Assembly (NCBI RefSeq): GCF_900155655.1
Contig: NZ_LT706987.1
Coordinates: 1,052,700-1,116,699, forward strand
Direction of reading: 5' to 3'
Source: Prevotella ihumii
GTDB taxonomy: Bacteria; Bacteroidota; Bacteroidia; Bacteroidales; Bacteroidaceae
DNA: 64,000 nt
Shown here: one piece after another, positions 45,275 to 54,412 of the stretch
Layout of the letters: every line of letters starts with the position of its first letter
Numbering within the stretch: the first letter of the stretch is position 1
The notes under the pieces: generated by a model
Database searches by the model: none
What the model saw: only the letters and a program-made list of their open reading frames with translations
Told to the model about the DNA's origin: nothing
Translations under genes and position numbers: made by a program

Positions 45275-45304
45275 CAAAGGTAGTAAAGCAAAAATGTTAC
45301 ACAA
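45275..45304 (-). promoter_or_regulatory. Promoter of IS66 tnpB-tnpC
   Basis: TTG, 19-bp spacer, TACCTTTG on the minus strand, just inside the inverted end; the ATG follows about 12 bp later, so the leader is very short. The second IS66 copy has the same boxes at 63221-63250. Confidence 0.7.
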
Positions 45305-45499
45305 AGGCGGCTAATATTGGATGCTTACTTTTCATTCTAACGACCGATTTGGGTTTAATAGATGGATAAACGAAATTACAGAACTCAACAAAATAAATGA
45401 TAAGGAGTTAAGGAAATATAGAACAAGCTGAAGAGAAATGCAGAAATAGAAAAACGCATTTGTAACTTTTTGAAAACAAAGGAGTTACAAATGCGTTCT

Positions 45500-45583
45500 A
45501 AAACATATATGTATGAGGGTGTCAAAGTTGAACTTTGAGAGGGTAAAACATATATGTTTAGGAGGCCCAAACATATATGTTTT
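45500..45583. repeat. Palindromic repeat cluster (M-S-M-M), locus 4
   Basis: AAAACATATATGT (45500), CAAAGTTGAACTTTG (45523-45537), AAAACATATATGTTTA (45545-45560) and AAACATATATGTTTT (45569-45583). Lies in the gene-free stretch 45356-45683 downstream of the malic enzyme gene. Nothing else seen there. Confidence 0.75.
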
Positions 45584-45683
45584 ACAATTCAAAGATAGAG
45601 GGATTACTTACGAAAGATGGAGCAAGGAAAAATAGAACAACACACGTTCGGTCTTACCCCATCTGTCTATTAAGTAAATAAAC

Positions 45684-47972
45684 TTACTTTTTTTGCTTCA
45701 ATTTTCCTACGTATGCATCTATTACTGCTACGGCTGTAATGTTGACGATGTCACGTACCGAGGCTTCAGAATCGGTAAAGTGGATAGGCTTGTTCAGTCC
45801 TATTTGGATAGGGCCTATAACTTCAGTCTCTGGGCTTAGATGTTGCAACATCTTGTAAGAGGTATTTGCCGATGAAAGATTTGGGAAAATGAGGGTGTTT
45901 ACGTCCTTGCCCTTTAAGCGTGTAAATGGATATTTCTCGTCTCTAAGTTCACGATTGAAGGCAAAGTTTACCTGCATTTCTCCATCAATAGCCCAATCGG
46001 GATATTTCTCTTGCACAATACTTATCGCATCGTGTACACTCTCAGGCGAGCCTCCTGTATCGGTACCAAAGTTAGAGAACGAAACCATTGCTGCCACAGG
46101 TTCATCGTTGAAGAAGGTTACAGCCTCGTGGGTGAGTTTAGCTATATCGACCAAAGCCTCGGTATTAGGGTGACGATTGATAAGCGTATCCGAAATGTAA
46201 TACGTTCCTCGCTTAGAGTTAAGAATGTGTACAGCTGCAAAATGGTTGTACTCAGGACGAATACCCACAATCTCTTTTGCAGTATTAATGGTATCGCTGT
46301 ATCGGGTATAAAGCCCTGTGATAAAGGCATCTGCATCGCCATGTTCAACCATTGCCATACCAAAGTAATTGCGCTCGTACATTTTGTCGTAAGCCTCAAC
46401 AAAATTGAAACCTTGGCGAGCACGCTTTTCTGCCAAATGCTTAGCGTATGTGGCACGGCGTCCTTGCTCCTTGTCGGCACGCATATCAATGATTTCTATG
46501 CCTGTTAGGTCGAGCTTCAAGCGGTTTGCCACACGGTTAAGACGGTCGGGATTTCCTAAAAGGATAGGTTGGCAAATGCCTTCTTGCTTAGCCTGAATGG
46601 CTGCTTTCATCATATTCTGATGTCCGCCTTCAGCAAATACTACACGTTGTGGGTGACGTGCTGCAGTGGCATGAATGGTACGTGTCAGTTTGGTTTCTTG
46701 ACCTAAAAGTTGGCGAAGATTTTGCTTATACACCTCAAAGTCGGCTATCGGTGTGCGTGCCACTCCGCTTTCCATTGCTGCACGTGCCACGGCTGCGCTT
46801 ACTTCAGTTATCAATCGAGGGTCAACAGGTTTTGGAATAAAGTAGTTTGCACCGAACGAAAGGTCGTTTACGTGATATACTTCGTTCACCACATCGGGTA
46901 CGGGCTGCTTTGCCAAGTCGGCTATGGCGTGTACGGCAGCTATCTTCATTTCTTCGTTGATGGCACGTGCGTGCACGTCTAATGCGCCACGGAAGATATA
47001 AGGGAAACCTATCACGTTGTTGATTTGGTTAGGATAGTCGGAGCGACCTGTCGACATAATTATATCTTTGCGAGCCTCCAAAGCATCTTCGTATGATATT
47101 TCAGGAACAGGATTGGCAAGTGCAAAAACAATAGGATTGGCGTTCATCGATTGTACCATCTCTTTTGTGAGTACATTGCCTTTAGACAAACCTACAAAAA
47201 CATCGCTACCACATACAGCCTCTTCCAAGGTATGTACATCACGGCGGTCGGTTGCAAAGAGTGCTTTTTGAGGGGTAAGGTTTTCACGGTCGGAGGTGAT
47301 AACGCCACGAGAGTCGAGCATAAGAATGTTTTCACGCTTTAAGCCCAACGCCATATACAGTTTGGTGCACGAAATGGCAGCTGCACCTGCACCATTGACT
47401 ACGAGTTTCACCTCTGCAATGTCCTTGCCCGCTACTTCTAACGCATTTTTGAGTCCTGCTGCTGAAATGATGGCTGTTCCGTGTTGGTCGTCATGCATTA
47501 CAGGAATATTGAGTGTGCGCTTCAAGCGTTCCTCTATATAGAAACATTCGGGAGCTTTGATGTCTTCAAGATTTATTCCACCAAAGGTTGGGGCAATCTT
47601 TTCTACTGCTTCGCAAAACTTCTCAGGGTCTGTTTCGTCTATTTCTATGTCGAATACGTCTACTCCTCCATATATCTTAAACAGCAATCCCTTTCCTTCC
47701 ATTACAGGTTTACCGCTCATCGCACCAATGTTGCCAAGTCCTAAAACCGCTGTTCCGTTTGATATTACTGCAACAAGATTGCCCTTATTGGTGTATTTAT
47801 AAACATTATCGGGGGTTTCTTGAATTTCTAAACAAGGGTAAGCTACCCCTGGTGAGTAAGCCAAACTTAAGTCGGTTTGGGTGCTATATGGTTTGGTCGG
47901 TATTACTTCTATTTTACCAGGACGGCTATGCTGGTGATATTCTAACGCCGCCTCTTTTGTTATCTTTACCAT
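45684..47972 (-). CDS. maeB: NADP-dependent malic enzyme with phosphotransacetylase domain
   Basis: Decarboxylates malate to pyruvate with NADP. 762 residues, the MaeB fusion architecture. Malic enzyme domain (1 to about 410): TDLSLAYSPGVAYPCLEI, MHDDQHGTAIISAAGLKNAL and NAD(P)-binding VVNGAGAAAISCTKL. C-terminal phosphotransacetylase-like domain (about 430-755): VVFAEGGHQNMMKAAI and SDTLINRHPNTEAL; in MaeB enzymes this part is regulatory, responding to acetyl-CoA. Transcribed alone, divergent from a TetR-type regulator which may control it. Confidence 0.96.
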   Translation of the reverse strand: MVKITKEAALEYHQHSRPGKIEVIPTKPYSTQTDLSLAYSPGVAYPCLEIQETPDNVYKYTNKGNLVAVISNGTAVLGLGNIGAMSGKPVMEGKGLLFKIYGGVDVFDIEIDETDPEKFCEAVEKIAPTFGGINLEDIKAPECFYIEERLKRTLNIPVMHDDQHGTAIISAAGLKNALEVAGKDIAEVKLVVNGAGAAAISCTKLYMALGLKRENILMLDSRGVITSDRENLTPQKALFATDRRDVHTLEEAVCGSDVFVGLSKGNVLTKEMVQSMNANPIVFALANPVPEISYEDALEARKDIIMSTGRSDYPNQINNVIGFPYIFRGALDVHARAINEEMKIAAVHAIADLAKQPVPDVVNEVYHVNDLSFGANYFIPKPVDPRLITEVSAAVARAAMESGVARTPIADFEVYKQNLRQLLGQETKLTRTIHATAARHPQRVVFAEGGHQNMMKAAIQAKQEGICQPILLGNPDRLNRVANRLKLDLTGIEIIDMRADKEQGRRATYAKHLAEKRARQGFNFVEAYDKMYERNYFGMAMVEHGDADAFITGLYTRYSDTINTAKEIVGIRPEYNHFAAVHILNSKRGTYYISDTLINRHPNTEALVDIAKLTHEAVTFFNDEPVAAMVSFSNFGTDTGGSPESVHDAISIVQEKYPDWAIDGEMQVNFAFNRELRDEKYPFTRLKGKDVNTLIFPNLSSANTSYKMLQHLSPETEVIGPIQIGLNKPIHFTDSEASVRDIVNITAVAVIDAYVGKLKQKK

Positions 47973-48053
47973 AATGATTTGATATTTTTAATGTTATCAA
48001 CTGTACAAATTATATTGTTTGCACAAAGTTAATAATTTATAGCATAAAAGAAA

Positions 48054-48083
48054 TTGCATTGACAAGTTTTTTTTGTACTTTTG
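48054..48083 (+). promoter_or_regulatory. Promoter of the TetR-family gene
   Basis: TTG (48054-48056), 19-bp spacer, TACTTTTG (48076-48083). The ATG is 24 bp further on. A minus-strand TAACTTTG-type box at 48024-48031 could serve maeB, with no good -33 partner. Confidence 0.7.
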
Positions 48084-48107
48084 CCATTATATAATCAAAA
48101 ATATGTT

Positions 48108-48728
48108 ATGATGAATATAGAGAACCCGTATAGAATAGAATTGAAGAAAAAAATATTGATAGCTGCACGGTCGATGTTTTTCAAGGACGGCATACGTAAA
48201 GTGAAGATGGACGATATAGCCAACCACCTTAAAATTTCAAAGCGAACTCTATACGAAATTTATGATAACAAGGAGGTTTTGTTGCACGGAGTGTTACAGC
48301 TTAACGAGGAGGAACACTTGAAACGCCTAAAAGCTTTTGATACACCTGGTACAAATGTTATCAATATTATTATTGAGGCTTTTAATCTTAAAACACAAGA
48401 AGTCAATCCTGCTTTCTATGAAGATATTAGTCGCTATCCATCGCTTATCGAAAAGATAAGAGAACGCAAGCAGAAGCAAGCAGGTCAGACTAAAGAATTT
48501 GTAAAGCGTGGTATTGAAGAAGGCTATTTTTTGCCTAATATAAAGATAGAAATATTGATGCAGTTGGCTGATGCTTCGGTTCACTTTGTGATGAGCCAAC
48601 AATTGTATAAAACTTATAGTATGAAAGATATTTTTTACACATACATAATGGTTTACGCACGTGGAATTTGTACATTAAAAGGTATTGAACTAATAGAACA
48701 ATACTTAGAGGAGTTGGATCAGAAATAA
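48108..48728 (+). CDS. TetR/AcrR-family transcriptional regulator (206 aa)
   Basis: Ligand-responsive DNA-binding regulator. The N-terminal HTH spans residues about 8-55: KKKILIAARSMFFKDGIRKV, MDDIANHLKISKRTLYEIY, which is the canonical TetR pattern. The rest is an all-helical ligand domain. Start chosen at the ATG ATG at 48108; a TTG 27 bp upstream lies inside the -7 box and is rejected. Divergent from maeB (136-bp gap), so self-control and control of maeB are reasonable guesses. Ligand unknown. Confidence 0.9.
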   Translation: MMNIENPYRIELKKKILIAARSMFFKDGIRKVKMDDIANHLKISKRTLYEIYDNKEVLLHGVLQLNEEEHLKRLKAFDTPGTNVINIIIEAFNLKTQEVNPAFYEDISRYPSLIEKIRERKQKQAGQTKEFVKRGIEEGYFLPNIKIEILMQLADASVHFVMSQQLYKTYSMKDIFYTYIMVYARGICTLKGIELIEQYLEELDQK

Positions 48729-48730
48729 AC

Positions 48731-48768
48731 AATAATGGCTGAGAATTTCTTCGTTCTCAGCCATTATT
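48731..48768. terminator. Bidirectional terminator, TetR gene and relA-like gene
   Basis: Perfect 15-bp stem AATAATGGCTGAGAA with TTCTCAGCCATTATT, 8-nt loop, between convergent genes. Confidence 0.85.
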
Positions 48769-48801
48769 GTTTTCGCTTTATGTTTTTTAAAACAGTGGTC
48801 A

Positions 48802-51012
48802 CTAAATACGAGTAACTTGTTTTACACCTTTCACATTTGAAATTTTCTTGATAAGAAGTTTAAGTTTTGAGGTATCTTCTATCAATACTACAAGGTTGCA
48901 AGAGAAGAGTCCATCGTGCGAATCTATATTGATAGAACGCATTACAACCTTCTCTTCTTTAGACAGAATATTTGTTATATTGCTCACAATACCTATATCA
49001 TCGTTACCAATGATACGCAGCGTAATGCTATAATTTGAACCTCCCTTCCCACTCCATCGAGCTTTCACAATGCGATAACCAAAGCGTTTGCGCAATTCAG
49101 GTGCATTAGGGCAGTCTTTGCGATGGATTTTTATTCCGCCATTTACAGTTACAAATCCAAAAACATTGTCTCCATAGATAGGATTACAGCACTTTGAGAG
49201 AGAAAAGTCTATACCTTTAAGGTTCTGACCTATCACTAAAACATCTTCATTAGCCTTTAGGCGTTGGGCAGTATCGTCTTCCAACTCAAAGTTTTCTGCA
49301 CTCTCAGCTTCTCTTGTTGGATTTAAATTGTGCTCACGATTATAGATTTTTTGATACTTATCTATCACTTCGTTCACATCAAGTTTATCTTCGGCAATGT
49401 TTCGATAGAAATCTGACACTTCTTTAAAGCCAAGTTGCTTTATCAAGTGATACATCACCTGCTCTTCTATTTCTATCTTCTTGTTCTTAAACCTTCGCTC
49501 AAGCATCTCTTTAGCGTATGTTCCCATTGCTGCCTGTGTTTCTTTCAATGCTAAACGAATTTTAGAACGAGCCTTAGAAGACTTCACTATCGAAAGCCAT
49601 TCTTGTTTAGGCGACTGATTATTTGCCGTCATTACCTCAACGGTGTCTCCACTATGAAGTTCTGTTCGGATAGACACATTCTTATGATTTATCTTTCCAC
49701 CAACACATTGGTTTCCAACTTTTGAGTGGATATGGTAAGCAAAGTCTAAGAGTGTAGCTCCTTTAGGAAACTTCAAAAGGTCGCCTTTGGGCGTGAAAAC
49801 ATAAATTTCTTTATCGTAAAGGTCGAGCTTAAACTGGTCCATTACCTCAAGATTGCTTCCAGCCTCTAATGCCGAACGAATAGAAGCCAACCAGTTGTCC
49901 ATTCCTCCTTCAGCCTTCACACCTTTGTAACGCCAATGTGCTGCCAATCCGTGTTCAGCTATTTCGTCCATTCGTTCGGTTCGTATCTGTACTTCTACCC
50001 ATTTCTGTTGAGGCCCAAGCACAGTTATATGAAGACATTCGTAGCCATTCGACTTCGGTACAGAAATCCAATCACGTAGTCGTTTTGGGTTGGGCTGGTA
50101 CATATCGGTAACAATAGAGTAAGCTTGCCAGCATTGCATCTTCTCTCTTTGTTCAGGTGCATCAAGAATAATACGGATAGCAAACAAGTCGTAAATGCCC
50201 TCGAAAGCGCATTTCTGCTTCTTCATCTTTTGCCAAATGGAATGGATAGACTTTGTGCGACCTTTGATGTGAAAGCGTAAACCTGAATTTTGAAGTTCTT
50301 TACTTATAGGTGCAATAAACTCAGCCACGTACGCATCACGGGCTTTCTTGGTTTCGTTGAGCTTCTCCTTTATATGATAGTAAGCGTCGTGTTCCAAGTA
50401 TTTGAGCGATAAGTCCTCTAATTCGCTCTTCAACTGATAAAGACCAAGCTTGTGCGCTAAAGGTGCATAGAGATAACTTGCCTCTTCCGAGACTTGTCGC
50501 TGTGCCTCTTTGTTCTCCGTATCACGTATTTGGCGCATCAAGTTTACACGGTCGGCTATCATAATGAGAATAACACGCATATCTTCAGCGAAGGATAGCA
50601 AAAGATTGCGGAAGTTTTCGCTCTCAATAATTGGATTTTTCTCATACAATTTCTTTATTCGCACAATACCTTTCACTATCTTCAAAACATTTTCGCCATA
50701 AGTTTTGGCCAATGTCTCTTCAGTGATTGTGCCATTCAAATAGCCTGAATAAAAGATAATAGCAAAAACGGAGTCACGCTTTAATCCTATATCTTTCACC
50801 GCAATGAGCGAGGTTTGGAGAGAACACAGCAAGGTATTCAGTCCGAAAACATTACGTTCGATAGCGTTATTCTCCTCTACTGAATGAAAATAATCCAATA
50901 TTCTGCGTTCATCGTCTTGATGTAACGTGTCTCCCAATACTTTCTTTAACTCCTCGAAGAGGGCATTAAAGCGTATTTTCTCGTCTGCTGTGAAAAATAA
51001 AGAAGTGTTCAT
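48802..51012 (-). CDS. RelA/SpoT-family (p)ppGpp synthetase, HD motif not recognisable (736 aa)
   Basis: Stringent-response enzyme. Order: N-terminal pseudo-hydrolase region (about 25-180), synthetase domain (about 240-350), TGS (about 400-460), helical region, and C-terminal ACT (about 660-736). Synthetase motifs are intact: GRTKSIHSIWQKM, FEGIYDLFAIRIIL, WISVPKSNGYECLH, EVQIRTERMDEIAEHGLAAH. In the N-terminal region the HD hydrolase residues are not seen: where HD-x-x-ED is expected the protein reads FYSGYLNGTITEETL. So probably a synthetase-only RelA-type enzyme. TGS shows VFTPKGDLLKFPKGATLLDF. Confidence 0.92.
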   Translation of the reverse strand: MNTSLFFTADEKIRFNALFEELKKVLGDTLHQDDERRILDYFHSVEENNAIERNVFGLNTLLCSLQTSLIAVKDIGLKRDSVFAIIFYSGYLNGTITEETLAKTYGENVLKIVKGIVRIKKLYEKNPIIESENFRNLLLSFAEDMRVILIMIADRVNLMRQIRDTENKEAQRQVSEEASYLYAPLAHKLGLYQLKSELEDLSLKYLEHDAYYHIKEKLNETKKARDAYVAEFIAPISKELQNSGLRFHIKGRTKSIHSIWQKMKKQKCAFEGIYDLFAIRIILDAPEQREKMQCWQAYSIVTDMYQPNPKRLRDWISVPKSNGYECLHITVLGPQQKWVEVQIRTERMDEIAEHGLAAHWRYKGVKAEGGMDNWLASIRSALEAGSNLEVMDQFKLDLYDKEIYVFTPKGDLLKFPKGATLLDFAYHIHSKVGNQCVGGKINHKNVSIRTELHSGDTVEVMTANNQSPKQEWLSIVKSSKARSKIRLALKETQAAMGTYAKEMLERRFKNKKIEIEEQVMYHLIKQLGFKEVSDFYRNIAEDKLDVNEVIDKYQKIYNREHNLNPTREAESAENFELEDDTAQRLKANEDVLVIGQNLKGIDFSLSKCCNPIYGDNVFGFVTVNGGIKIHRKDCPNAPELRKRFGYRIVKARWSGKGGSNYSITLRIIGNDDIGIVSNITNILSKEEKVVMRSINIDSHDGLFSCNLVVLIEDTSKLKLLIKKISNVKGVKQVTRI

Positions 51013-51122
51013 AAGCGCATTAAAATTTCATTACAAAGATACAAAAAAATACGAAAACATTCCCGAAATTCATAAAAAGTAACTATATTTGCCCTATCCT
51101 AAATACTTAAAATCGTATTTTT

Positions 51123-52652
51123 ATGCTAACAAAACAAGATGAAACACAATTAGCAGAGAAAGGTATTACCTGTGCTGACTTGGAGAAACAATTATCCAAC
51201 TTCAAGACAGGCTTCCCCTTCCTTAAACTTGATAGTGCTGCAACAATCAATAATGGTATTCAGAAACTATCTCAAAACAATGTAAACAATCTAATTACAG
51301 AGTGGGGCAACTATCTCAAAACGGAGCATAACATCGTGAAATTTGTTCCTGCTTCTGGTGCTGCAAGTCGTATGTTCAAGGACTTATTTGTCTTCTTAGA
51401 TGCAGAATACAACACCCCGACTACAGCTTTTGAAGTAGCATTTTTCAATAATATCACCCAATTTGCCTTTTATGAAGCGTTGAACAAGCAATGTCTGACC
51501 AACGAGGGACAAGATATTGCTACCTTAATACAAGACAATCAATATAAAGCAGTGGTGGCAAACCTTTTGAAAGATAAAGGTTTAAATTATGGTCATTTGC
51601 CCAAAGGCTTATTGTTCTTCCATCGTTACACTAACGAGATACGAACTGCAATGGAAGAACATTTGGTGGAAGCTGCTCAATACACCGCAACAAAAGGTAC
51701 AGCAAAGGTACATTTCACAGTTTCACACGAACACATCAACCTCTTCAAAACTGCAGTTGCTCACAGCGTAAATAAATACGAAAAGGCTTACAACATCAAA
51801 TATGCAATTGACTTTTCTGAACAGAAACCAAGTACAGACACCATAGCTGCCAATACAGACAATACTCCTTTTAGAGAAGAAGATGGGTCTTTGGTATTCC
51901 GCCCGGGAGGTCACGGAGCATTAATTCAGAACTTGAACGAGCTCAACGCTGATGTGGTATTTATTAAAAATATAGATAACGTAGTACCCGACCACATCAA
52001 ACAAGAAACCATAACTTGGAAAAAAGCAATTGCAGGTTACTTGGTTAGCGTACAAAAGAAAACCTTTGAGTATATCAGAATACTAAAATCAGAGGCGTAT
52101 AATGCAGCAGACTTAAATGAAATAGGCAATTTCATTGAGCAAACACTTTGTTGCAAACACCCTAATATTTCAGCCTTGTCAACTCAAGAATTAGCTCAAT
52201 ACTTCTTAAACAAACTCAATCGTCCGATAAGAGTTTGCGGAATGGTGAAGAACAGTGGAGAGCCAGGTGGCGGACCTTTCTTTGCCTACAATCCTGATGG
52301 TACGATAAGTCTCCAAATACTTGAAAGTTCACAGATAGACAAGAACAATGTTGAAGCCTTGAGAATGTTCAAGGAAGGCACTCACTTCAACCCTGTAGAC
52401 TTGGTATGTGGCATAAAAGATTACGAAGGGAAAACTTTTAACCTTCCCGACTTTGTTGATCCACAGACAGGGTTCATCAGCAACAAATCAAAGAATGGTA
52501 AAGAACTGAAAGCATTAGAACTTCCGGGGCTGTGGAATGGAGCTATGAGCAATTGGAATACCATTTTTATAGAAGTACCCGCTATAACCTTCAACCCTGT
52601 AAAAACAGTAAACGACCTTCTTCGCACAGAGCATCAGCCTGCGAACGCATAA
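51123..52652 (+). CDS. DUF4301 family protein (509 aa)
   Basis: Large conserved Bacteroidetes protein of unknown function. Cytoplasmic as read. The conserved N-terminal part includes KFVPASGAASRMFKDLFVFL, a glycine/serine/arginine motif reminiscent of nucleotide-sugar transferases; the middle has FRPGGHGALIQNLNELNADV and IKNIDNVVPDHIK, which together resemble a nucleotidyltransferase fold; enzyme activity is therefore possible but not shown. RVCGMVKNSGEPGGGPFF lies near residue 375. Monocistronic. A TATATTTG box is at 51084-51091. A TIR element starts 5 bp after the stop. Confidence 0.88.
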   Translation: MLTKQDETQLAEKGITCADLEKQLSNFKTGFPFLKLDSAATINNGIQKLSQNNVNNLITEWGNYLKTEHNIVKFVPASGAASRMFKDLFVFLDAEYNTPTTAFEVAFFNNITQFAFYEALNKQCLTNEGQDIATLIQDNQYKAVVANLLKDKGLNYGHLPKGLLFFHRYTNEIRTAMEEHLVEAAQYTATKGTAKVHFTVSHEHINLFKTAVAHSVNKYEKAYNIKYAIDFSEQKPSTDTIAANTDNTPFREEDGSLVFRPGGHGALIQNLNELNADVVFIKNIDNVVPDHIKQETITWKKAIAGYLVSVQKKTFEYIRILKSEAYNAADLNEIGNFIEQTLCCKHPNISALSTQELAQYFLNKLNRPIRVCGMVKNSGEPGGGPFFAYNPDGTISLQILESSQIDKNNVEALRMFKEGTHFNPVDLVCGIKDYEGKTFNLPDFVDPQTGFISNKSKNGKELKALELPGLWNGAMSNWNTIFIEVPAITFNPVKTVNDLLRTEHQPANA

Positions 52653-52657
52653 GGTTA

Positions 52658-52855
52658 AACCCAAATCGATCATTAGCCCGCAAAGGCTTTTTAAAGCGTT
52701 TAGATGTTATGCTTTTCTTCGTATTTGCACCTTATTTTGGCTCTTTTCGTTTATTTTTTTCAGTTGTGTAGCTCGCTAAACGTCTTCAAAAACAACCAAA
52801 AATAGATCAAAATAAGCTCGCAAATCTCGAAGAAGGCTAACGACCGATTTGGGTT
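52658..52855 (+). repeat. 198-bp TIR element, type A
   Basis: AACCCAAATCGATCATTAG to CTAACGACCGATTTGGGTT with TTAA on both sides. Begins 5 bp after the DUF4301 stop and lies between convergent genes. Confidence 0.85.
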
Positions 52856-52946
52856 AAAACTTTCAACAATAAGAGAAAGGAAACCTATAAACATAAAAAG
52901 GGGATTGCAAAACTGCAATCCCTTTTTATAATTCATATTGAAATTC

Positions 52947-53102
52947 TTACTTGAAGAACTTCTGTACATCTTCGTTTGGTACCATTTTCTCATCAAAGAT
53001 ATAAGCACCTGTCTTAGGGCTCTTTACCATCTTGATAACTTTTGTATATGCGCGACCATCCGTTGAACCTTCACGAAGGGTAGCGACCGCTTTCTTTGCC
53101 AT
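52947..53102 (-). CDS. DUF4295 family small protein (51 aa)
   Basis: Begins MAKKAVATLREGSTDGRAY and ends NEDVQKFFK; small, basic, matching the DUF4295 proteins that follow rpmB and rpmG in Bacteroidetes. Conserved linkage to two large-subunit ribosomal proteins suggests a ribosome-associated role, possibly a lineage-specific ribosomal protein, but this is inference. 35 bp after rpmG. Confidence 0.88.
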   Translation of the reverse strand: MAKKAVATLREGSTDGRAYTKVIKMVKSPKTGAYIFDEKMVPNEDVQKFFK

Positions 53103-53137
53103 AGTCTAAAAATGTTTTAACTATTTAATAAACGTGC

Positions 53138-53326
53138 TTACTTAATCTCCTTGTGAAGAGTCATCTTCTTAAGAATTGGGTTATACTTCTTGAGCTCAAG
53201 ACGCTCAGCAGTATTCTTACGATTCTTAGTTGTAATATAACGGCTTGTACCTGGCAGACCGCTACTCTTCATTTCAGTACATTCAAGAATAACTTGAACT
53301 CTATTGCCTTTAGCTTTCTTTGCCAT
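53138..53326 (-). CDS. rpmG: 50S ribosomal protein L33
   Basis: Small large-subunit protein, 62 residues, beginning [40 protein letters not shown] is the L33 core. The zinc-binding CxxC pairs of the other L33 type are absent (a single Cys in LECTE), so this is the cysteine-free kind. 5 bp downstream of rpmB. Confidence 0.96.
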   Translation of the reverse strand: MAKKAKGNRVQVILECTEMKSSGLPGTSRYITTKNRKNTAERLELKKYNPILKKMTLHKEIK

Positions 53327-53331
53327 GATAA

Positions 53332-53595
53332 TTAGTCTCCTATTACTTTAATGTCCTTCCAGTCAACATAACCTTTAGACACAGCCTGCTTCAATGCTTG
53401 ATCCAAGCCGACTTTGTTGATAAGACGAAGACCAGCAGCGCTAATCTTCAATGAGATCCAGCAACCTTCTTCTACATAGTAGAATTTCTTGCTGAAGAGG
53501 TTTACGTCAAAGCTGCGCTTTGTGCGGTGCTTTGAGTGAGACACATTGCAACCAATTTGTGCCTTCTTTCCTGTGATTTGACAAATCTTAGACAT
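53332..53595 (-). CDS. rpmB: 50S ribosomal protein L28
   Basis: Large-subunit ribosomal protein, 87 residues. [20 protein letters not shown], followed by [19 protein letters not shown] and [18 protein letters not shown], is the typical L28 sequence. First gene of rpmB-rpmG-DUF4295, read from the promoter at 53647-53677. Confidence 0.97.
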   Translation of the reverse strand: MSKICQITGKKAQIGCNVSHSKHRTKRSFDVNLFSKKFYYVEEGCWISLKISAAGLRLINKVGLDQALKQAVSKGYVDWKDIKVIGD

Positions 53596-53646
53596 CTCTA
53601 TCTTTAGTTTTGTAATTCGTTAATGATACCTATTCCAAACAGGGTG

Positions 53647-53677
53647 CAAAATTACAAAATTTATTTAAATACACAAA
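53647..53677 (-). promoter_or_regulatory. Promoter of rpmB-rpmG-DUF4295
   Basis: Minus-strand TTTG, 19-bp spacer, TAATTTTG (box 53647-53654). Leader about 45 nt. Confidence 0.8.
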
Positions 53678-53720
53678 GAAAACCACAATATAATGTATCT
53701 AATTAAGTTTTTTTGTGAGT

Positions 53721-54224
53721 TTAACCTTGTTTTTCAAGCTTTTCGTTGATAAAATCGAGCATCAAGTGCATAGCTTTATTGGTAGCAATGGCAAGGTTGA
53801 TGTCGCGTCCAAAGTTCTCTGTAAGTTTGAAGGTGCGAATATCGTCTTTGCTGCCATAACCTATCCAAATTGTACCTACAGGATTTTCAGGGGTTCCACC
53901 TCCAGGTCCAGCCACGCCCGTTGCCGAAATAGCATAATCTACTCCGAGTGTACGTATAGCACCTTCCACCATTTCGCGTGCCACTTCTTCGCTTACAGCT
54001 GTGTGTGCTTCAAGTGTAGTTTGCTGAACGCCCAACACGTTGGTTTTCACATCGTTAGTATAGCATATCACACCTCCTTTAAAATAGTTTGAAGCACCTG
54101 GGATAGCTATTATTGCCTGTGCTATGCGCCCACCTGTGCAACTTTCTGCTGTGCCAAGAGTGATACCTGAAGAATAAAGAATATCGCCTATCTGTCGTGA
54201 AATAATCTTGCTTTCAAATTCCAT
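53721..54224 (-). CDS. CinA C-terminal family protein, nicotinamide-nucleotide amidase-like (167 aa)
   Basis: Single-domain CinA-C/PncC protein; PncC removes the amide of nicotinamide mononucleotide in NAD recycling. The signature is TLGTAESCTGGRIAQAI (about 20-36) and IPGASNYFKGGVICYTNDVK; SATGVAGPGGGTPENPVGT (about 107-125) is also characteristic. The N-terminal molybdopterin-like half of full CinA is absent. Lies between tsaD and the ribosomal-protein operon on the same strand. Confidence 0.92.
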   Translation of the reverse strand: MEFESKIISRQIGDILYSSGITLGTAESCTGGRIAQAIIAIPGASNYFKGGVICYTNDVKTNVLGVQQTTLEAHTAVSEEVAREMVEGAIRTLGVDYAISATGVAGPGGGTPENPVGTIWIGYGSKDDIRTFKLTENFGRDINLAIATNKAMHLMLDFINEKLEKQG

Positions 54225-54412
54225 AGTTTTATTTTTTAGATCGTTAGAAAGGACTAAAGAGAGTTAGGAAGGAGTTAGAGAGATTGCCCAACAGCAGTTT
54301 TACAGCGTCGTAAGTCAATGAAAATAATGCTCACTACGTTTCTCGTTAGGCTCCACAACTCGACCGCTCTCCTTACGCCTTTTAACCTTTCAACTTCTTT
54401 AATTATTAAGTT

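Larger units (their letters stand above)
43120..45328 (-). mobile_element. IS66-family insertion sequence, copy 1 (2209 bp)
   Basis: Inverted ends GTAAGCATCCAATATTAGCC (left) and its complement at the right, flanked by the 8-bp duplication ttttcatt (43112-43119 and 45329-45336), the usual size for IS66. Contains tnpB and tnpC; no tnpA is present. A second, incomplete copy starts at 63197. Confidence 0.95.
42965..45355 (+). repeat. TIR element, type B, copy 2, split by IS66
   Basis: Left part 42965-43119 starts AACCCAAAACGCTTATTAG; right part 45329-45355 ends CTAACGACCGATTTGGGTT. Removing IS66 and one copy of ttttcatt gives a continuous element that follows the type B copy at 35216. Central hairpin region is CATAGCTCGCTATG. 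Confidence 0.8.

Noticed and set aside
44468..45283. 271-codon plus-strand frame across IS66
   Set aside because: Antisense to tnpC and tnpB, with leucine/serine repeats that mirror the tnpC heptad DNA.
48081..48107. TTG start for the TetR-family gene
   Set aside because: It falls inside the -7 box TACTTTTG; the ATG at 48108 fits the family start.
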